From: Acetobacteraceae bacterium
GTDB taxonomy: Bacteria; Pseudomonadota; Alphaproteobacteria; Acetobacterales; Acetobacteraceae
Length of the DNA stretch: 46,976 nucleotides
Assembly: GCA_009693865.1 (NCBI GenBank)
Contig: SHWL01000016.1
Span: forward strand, 1-46,976
Direction: 5' to 3'
Position 1 is the first letter of the stretch; each line of letters begins with the position of its first letter. Under the pieces are notes generated by a model that worked only from the letters and a program-made list of their open reading frames with translations, searched no databases and was not told the origin of the DNA. A program made the translations under genes and the position numbers. This document shows, piece by piece, positions 44,069 to 46,976 of this stretch.

Positions 44069-44089
44069 ATAACCAGGACGCGGCACTCG

Positions 44090-44743
44090 TCAAGAGGAAT
44101 TGGCGGGCGTTACGCCTAATCCCTGAAGATAAATCAGCACGGACGCCTCAAGCAGGTCCTCGGCGGACATTGGCAGCGGGCGGCGGGAGGGATCGGCGCG
44201 GCCAAACAGGGACGCGATGCCGTGAGCGGTCGACCAAATATGCAACGCGATCATCAGCGCGGGCGGGCGAGGCTGGATGCGGGCCGCACCAGCCAGGCGC
44301 TCGGCAAGGGCGCGAAGGACGCCGAACGCGCGGTCGCCCGCGGCCAGGAGATCGGGGTATGGGTCACGGGAAATGCGCGCCTCGAACATGGCGGCATAGT
44401 AAGCGGGCTCTTCCCTGGCGAAGGCGAGGTAGGCTCGGCCAACGGTTTCCGCCGCCCTGGAGGGTTCGGCTGGCGCGGCGGACAAGGCGGCGGCAAGGCG
44501 GTCCCGAAAAGCGTCGAAACCGCGGGTTGCGATCTCGGCCAATAGCGATTCGGCGTCCCGAAAATGCCGGTACGGCGCCGCTGGGCTAACGCCGGCGAGG
44601 CGGGCGGCTTCCGCGATCGTGAAGCCCGCGGGGCCTTTGGCGCCGATCAATTCCTGCGCGGCCTGGATCAACGCCTCGCGCAGGTTGCCGTGGTGGTAGC
44701 CGCGGCGCGGGAGTTCGGGGGGTGGGTCGCGGGTCCAGCTCAT
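44090..44743 (-). CDS. TetR/AcrR-family transcriptional regulator
   Basis: A 217-residue repressor with the TetR HTH at about 20-65 (AQELIGAKGPAGFTIAEAARLAGVSPAAPYRHF) and a helical ligand-binding domain ending in LIYLQGLGV. The C-terminal WSTAHGIASLFGR segment places it in the TetR_C_33/WHG-like group. The ligand is unknown. ATG 44743 lies inside a palindrome, with no ribosome-binding site visible, so it may be translated from a leaderless mRNA or autoregulated through that site. It is followed by DUF2852 57 bases downstream, the likely target. Confidence 0.85.
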   Translation of the reverse strand: MSWTRDPPPELPRRGYHHGNLREALIQAAQELIGAKGPAGFTIAEAARLAGVSPAAPYRHFRDAESLLAEIATRGFDAFRDRLAAALSAAPAEPSRAAETVGRAYLAFAREEPAYYAAMFEARISRDPYPDLLAAGDRAFGVLRALAERLAGAARIQPRPPALMIALHIWSTAHGIASLFGRADPSRRPLPMSAEDLLEASVLIYLQGLGVTPANSS

Positions 44744-44760
44744 GTAAGGGGAGTTTACAT
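44742..44760. promoter_or_regulatory. Operator overlapping the tetR start
   Basis: ATGTAAG-GGGAG-TTTACAT, a 19-bp near-palindrome, overlaps the tetR start codon. Bound repressor here would block its own transcription. Arms match those of the DUF2852 site at 44050-44068. Confidence 0.7.
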
Positions 44761-44816
44761 GGGTTGGGCGCGTCGCGATATACGGGGTGCTGAGCGCGGC
44801 CATGGATACGAGGAGG

Positions 44817-45140
44817 CTATTGGCTGGCGCCTTCCCGTTCTGAAAGGGCAAGGCGTCCTGCGCCCCTTGTCCGCTCCTCCATCACGCCCAGGCGGCGCGA
44901 TATCTCGGCGACGTGCTGAGAAGCCACCATGGATGCGACCGATCCGGCGGCGCCCTTGGCTTCGGCGACGAGAATCTCTTCCCGCGCTTCGACGCGGATT
45001 TCCAGTTTGTTCAGTTGGTCCTGAAGCGTCTACAGTTGGGCAGCCTGAGCTTCGATCAGCTTACCGTGCTTGGTTTCCAATTCGAACAGGCGGTCGAGAC
45101 GCCGGAAGGCCGTCAGGATCCCGATCGGATTGAGAGCCAC
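44817..45140 (-). pseudogene. Coiled-coil protein gene with in-frame amber stop
   Basis: From GTG 45140 the frame runs 36 codons (ALNPIGILTAFRRLDRLFE, then ETKHGKLIEAQAAQL), meets TAG at 45032-45030, and continues in the same frame for 70 more codons to TAG at 44819. The second part (LQDQLNKLEIRVEAREE, then AGSVASMVASQHVAEISRRLG) reads on as the same coiled coil. A single C to T change (CAG to TAG) explains the stop. Proteins of this plan occur in alphaproteobacterial small-gene or phage-like sets, as I recall. It follows the small gene at 45147 with a 6-base gap. Confidence 0.65.
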
Positions 45141-45146
45141 AGGCCG

Positions 45147-45344
45147 TCAGATACCGTAATGCCGCATCAACCGGTCCGCGCGCGCCTCGGCCACCGGTAA
45201 CTCGCGATCGATCCTGGCACAGATTTCAGCCGCCTCGCGTTGCAACGCCGATAGAGCACGGAACCAGCCGGCCGGTTGTCGCGGGGCGTGAGCGGGTTCA
45301 TCGCGAGTGAACATCGTGTTCGAGTTCAAAACATGGGTATCCAT
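45147..45344 (-). CDS. Small hypothetical protein
   Basis: A 65-residue protein starting at ATG 45344, which has GGAG 9 bases upstream; an in-frame ATG at 45413 would make 88 residues. It has a RQPAGWFRALSALQREAAE helix and a charged tail (ELPVAEARADRLMRHYGI). No family is recognised. It probably forms a two-gene unit with the interrupted coiled-coil gene just downstream, between sucD and tetR. Confidence 0.5.
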   Translation of the reverse strand: MDTHVLNSNTMFTRDEPAHAPRQPAGWFRALSALQREAAEICARIDRELPVAEARADRLMRHYGI

Positions 45345-45527
45345 GGGGTCACGCTCCGGCCGTTGTTCAACACGTGACGGATTTTCGGTCACTCGGGCAC
45401 ATGGATTTTCCATGAGCGAAACATAGGGTGAGAAGGGGTGGAATACAATTTAAATGGTGAGGCGGTTTGTCCGACCTGGGGCTTCCCTCGCGTTGGGCGG
45501 GCGATTCTGAATCCGCGCCTCGGCTGC

Positions 45528-46403
45528 CTACCCCCGCAACACTTCCAGCATCCGCGCGCCCAACTCGGCGGGGCTCTCCGACACATGGATCCCGGCCGCG
45601 CGCATCGCCTCTTTCTTTGCGTCGGCCGTATCCCGCCCGCCCGAGATCACCGCGCCCGCGTGCCCCATGCGCCGCCCAGGAGGGGCCGAGGAACCGGCGA
45701 TGAACCCGACCGTTGGTTTCTTGACCGAATTGCGCGCCAGGAACTCGGCCGCCTCGATCTCACTCTGGCCACCGATTTCCCCGATCATGACGATTTGTTT
45801 CGTTTCTGGATCGGCGAGGAACATCTCCAGCACCTCGATGAAATCGGTGCCTTTCACGGGATCGCCACCGATCCCCACGCAGGAGCTTTGGCCCAGTCCA
45901 GCGGCGGTTGTTTGGGCGACCGCCTCATAGGTCAGGGTGCCCGACCGCGAAACAATTCCGACCGAGCCGCGCATATGGATATGTCCGGGCATGATGCCGA
46001 TCTTGCACTCTCCGGGCGTGATCACGCCTGGACAATTCGGCCCGATCAGACGCGATTTAGACCCGCACAGCGCACGTTTCACCCGTACCATGTCCAACAC
46101 CGGAATGCCTTCGGTGATGCAGATGATCAGGGGGACTTCCGCGTCAATCGCCTCCAGGATGGCATCGGCGGCGAACGGCGGCGGGACGTAAATCGCGGTG
46201 GCGTCCGCGCCCACTTTCGCGCGCGCTTCGGCGACGGTGTCGAACACCGGGAGCTTCAGGTGAGTGGTGCCGCCCTTACCCGGGGTGACGCCGCCGGTGA
46301 CCTTGGTGCCATACGCGATCGCCTGCTCGGTATGGTAAGTTCCCTGTGCTCCGGTGAAGCCTTGCGTGATGACCCTGGTCGCGGCGTTCACCAGAATGGA
46401 CAT
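45528..46403 (-). CDS. sucD: Succinate-CoA ligase, alpha subunit
   Basis: Forms ATP or GTP from succinyl-CoA in the TCA cycle together with SucC. The 291-residue protein shows the CoA-binding region ([21 protein letters not shown]), the [11 protein letters not shown] loop and [14 protein letters not shown]. The active-site phosphohistidine lies near residue 246 in [11 protein letters not shown]. It starts one base after the sucC stop. The usual next gene, sucA, is displaced by about 2.3 kb of small genes, tetR and DUF2852. Confidence 0.97.
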   Translation of the reverse strand: MSILVNAATRVITQGFTGAQGTYHTEQAIAYGTKVTGGVTPGKGGTTHLKLPVFDTVAEARAKVGADATAIYVPPPFAADAILEAIDAEVPLIICITEGIPVLDMVRVKRALCGSKSRLIGPNCPGVITPGECKIGIMPGHIHMRGSVGIVSRSGTLTYEAVAQTTAAGLGQSSCVGIGGDPVKGTDFIEVLEMFLADPETKQIVMIGEIGGQSEIEAAEFLARNSVKKPTVGFIAGSSAPPGRRMGHAGAVISGGRDTADAKKEAMRAAGIHVSESPAELGARMLEVLRG

Positions 46404-46404
46404 G

Positions 46405-46830
46405 TCAGGCTGCCTCTTTCACCGCTGCGACGATTTTCTTGGCCGCGTCGGCGAGGTCCATGGCCGCGATGATCGGCATGTTCGATTGCGCCAGGATCTG
46501 CCGGCCAAGCTCCACGTTGGTGCCCGCCAGCCGCACGACCAGAGGCACCGACAGACTGACGTCGCGCGCGGCGGCGACCACGCCCTCGGCGATCATGTCG
46601 CAGCGCATGATCCCGCCGAAAATGTTCACCAAAATGCCTTCGACATTGGGGTCGGACAGGATGATCTTGAATGCCGCCGTGACCCGTTCCTTGGTGGCGC
46701 TTCCACCCACATCCAGGAAATTCGCGGGCGACATACCGTATTGCTTGACGATGTCCATCGTCGCCATCGCGAGGCCGGCGCCGTTCACCATACAGCCGAT
46801 ATTGCCGTCCAGCGCGACATAATTCAGGCC
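46405..46830 (-). pseudogene. sucC: Succinate-CoA ligase beta subunit, 3' part only
   Basis: The 141 residues from [21 protein letters not shown] to the stop match the CoA-ligase domain of Suc[43 protein letters not shown]. The ATP-grasp N-terminal two thirds are absent. The match ends abruptly at LN, and the next in-frame upstream codons soon give a TGA (46845-46843) within AT-rich DNA. Either an insertion has cut the gene, or the contig joins sequence that does not belong. SucD is intact. Confidence 0.85.
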
Positions 46831-46976
46831 ACTATTGTCCGGTCAATAGCTGAATAAATTCAATTGGTTATCGTCCATGACATGTTCGGAACTGTCAGCT
46901 GTTTGAGAAATCACAGATTCTATCGAGGCCTTTTCAAATACTGTCACCGAAAACACCTGCATCAATGTGTAGAGGG
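46831..46976. mobile_element. Low-GC edge, possible IS end interrupting sucC
   Basis: The last 146 bases are far poorer in GC (25 of 60 at 46861-46920) than the rest. Immediately at the sucC break is an 18-base palindrome, CTATTG-TCCGGT-CAATAG (46832-46849), as seen near the ends of some insertion sequences. I cannot name the element. No transposase is visible in so short a piece. Confidence 0.45.

Noticed and set aside
1..46976. CRISPR arrays, rRNA genes, complete insertion sequences, prophage structural genes
   Set aside because: None seen on reading both strands; only tRNA-Leu and tRNA-Asn and a possible IS edge were found.

Overview
The window is GC-rich chromosomal DNA from an alphaproteobacterium, most likely an acetic-acid-bacteria relative (Acetobacteraceae/Rhodospirillales). 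This is judged from the protein types: Fe-type SodB, a suc operon with its own lpd, DUF1194, DUF2852, a PuuE-like deacetylase and TIGR01459-type HAD. No rRNA or other marker fixes the genus. Gene order is mostly housekeeping and accessory metabolism. There is no CRISPR array and no complete IS. The right edge breaks inside sucC, in a low-GC stretch that may be the end of a mobile element.

Layout, left to right. 0.5-5.8 kb: lipoprotein lytic transglycosylase, NDUFAF6-like squalene-synthase-family protein, sodB, a Tat-exported phosphoesterase and a sulfatase. 5.9-9.1 kb: a GxxExxY protein beside a long inverted repeat, a MoxR ATPase/VWA pair and a PCu(A)C copper chaperone. 9.3-13.2 kb: deacetylase, parvulin isomerase, HAD phosphatase and pyrD. 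13.4-16 kb: a run of small genes (coiled-coil/TM protein, PAS stub, two conserved hypotheticals) and an S24 repressor. 16-24.5 kb: DUF1194, aldo/keto reductase, a TPR-glycosyltransferase with a WY-repeat protein, a 2OG-Fe oxygenase, nitroreductase, class II aldolase, CapA-like protein and two tandem NIPSNAP paralogues. 24.7-29.6 kb: a tight Gld-type ABC exporter operon ending in a NUDIX hydrolase. 29.7-36.1 kb: DUF4139, two SnoaL-like proteins, a decayed Crp/GNAT pair, a lipoprotein hydrolase, tRNA-Leu, tRNA-Asn, an NRDE protein and pdxA. 36.2-47 kb: the TCA-cycle block.

The TCA block is read right to left: sucC (truncated) - sucD - [small genes, tetR, DUF2852] - sucA - sucB - [34-codon VOC relic] - lpd - [1.3 kb island] - pdxA - SnoaL. 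It encodes 2-oxoglutarate dehydrogenase and succinyl-CoA ligase and has been interrupted several times.

The most interesting region is the low-GC island at 36202-37514 between lpd and pdxA. It is flanked by about 92%-identical direct repeats of the original lpd/pdxA junction. It encodes three overlapping or abutting small genes: a two-TM protein, a two-TM protein carrying a Phd/YefM-like antitoxin domain, and a 110-aa protein that could be the toxin or effector. I know of no described system of this form, but I could not search. Other concrete signals are a shared 19-bp operator for TetR and DUF2852, an internally deleted glyoxalase relic inside the suc operon, and several decayed genes.
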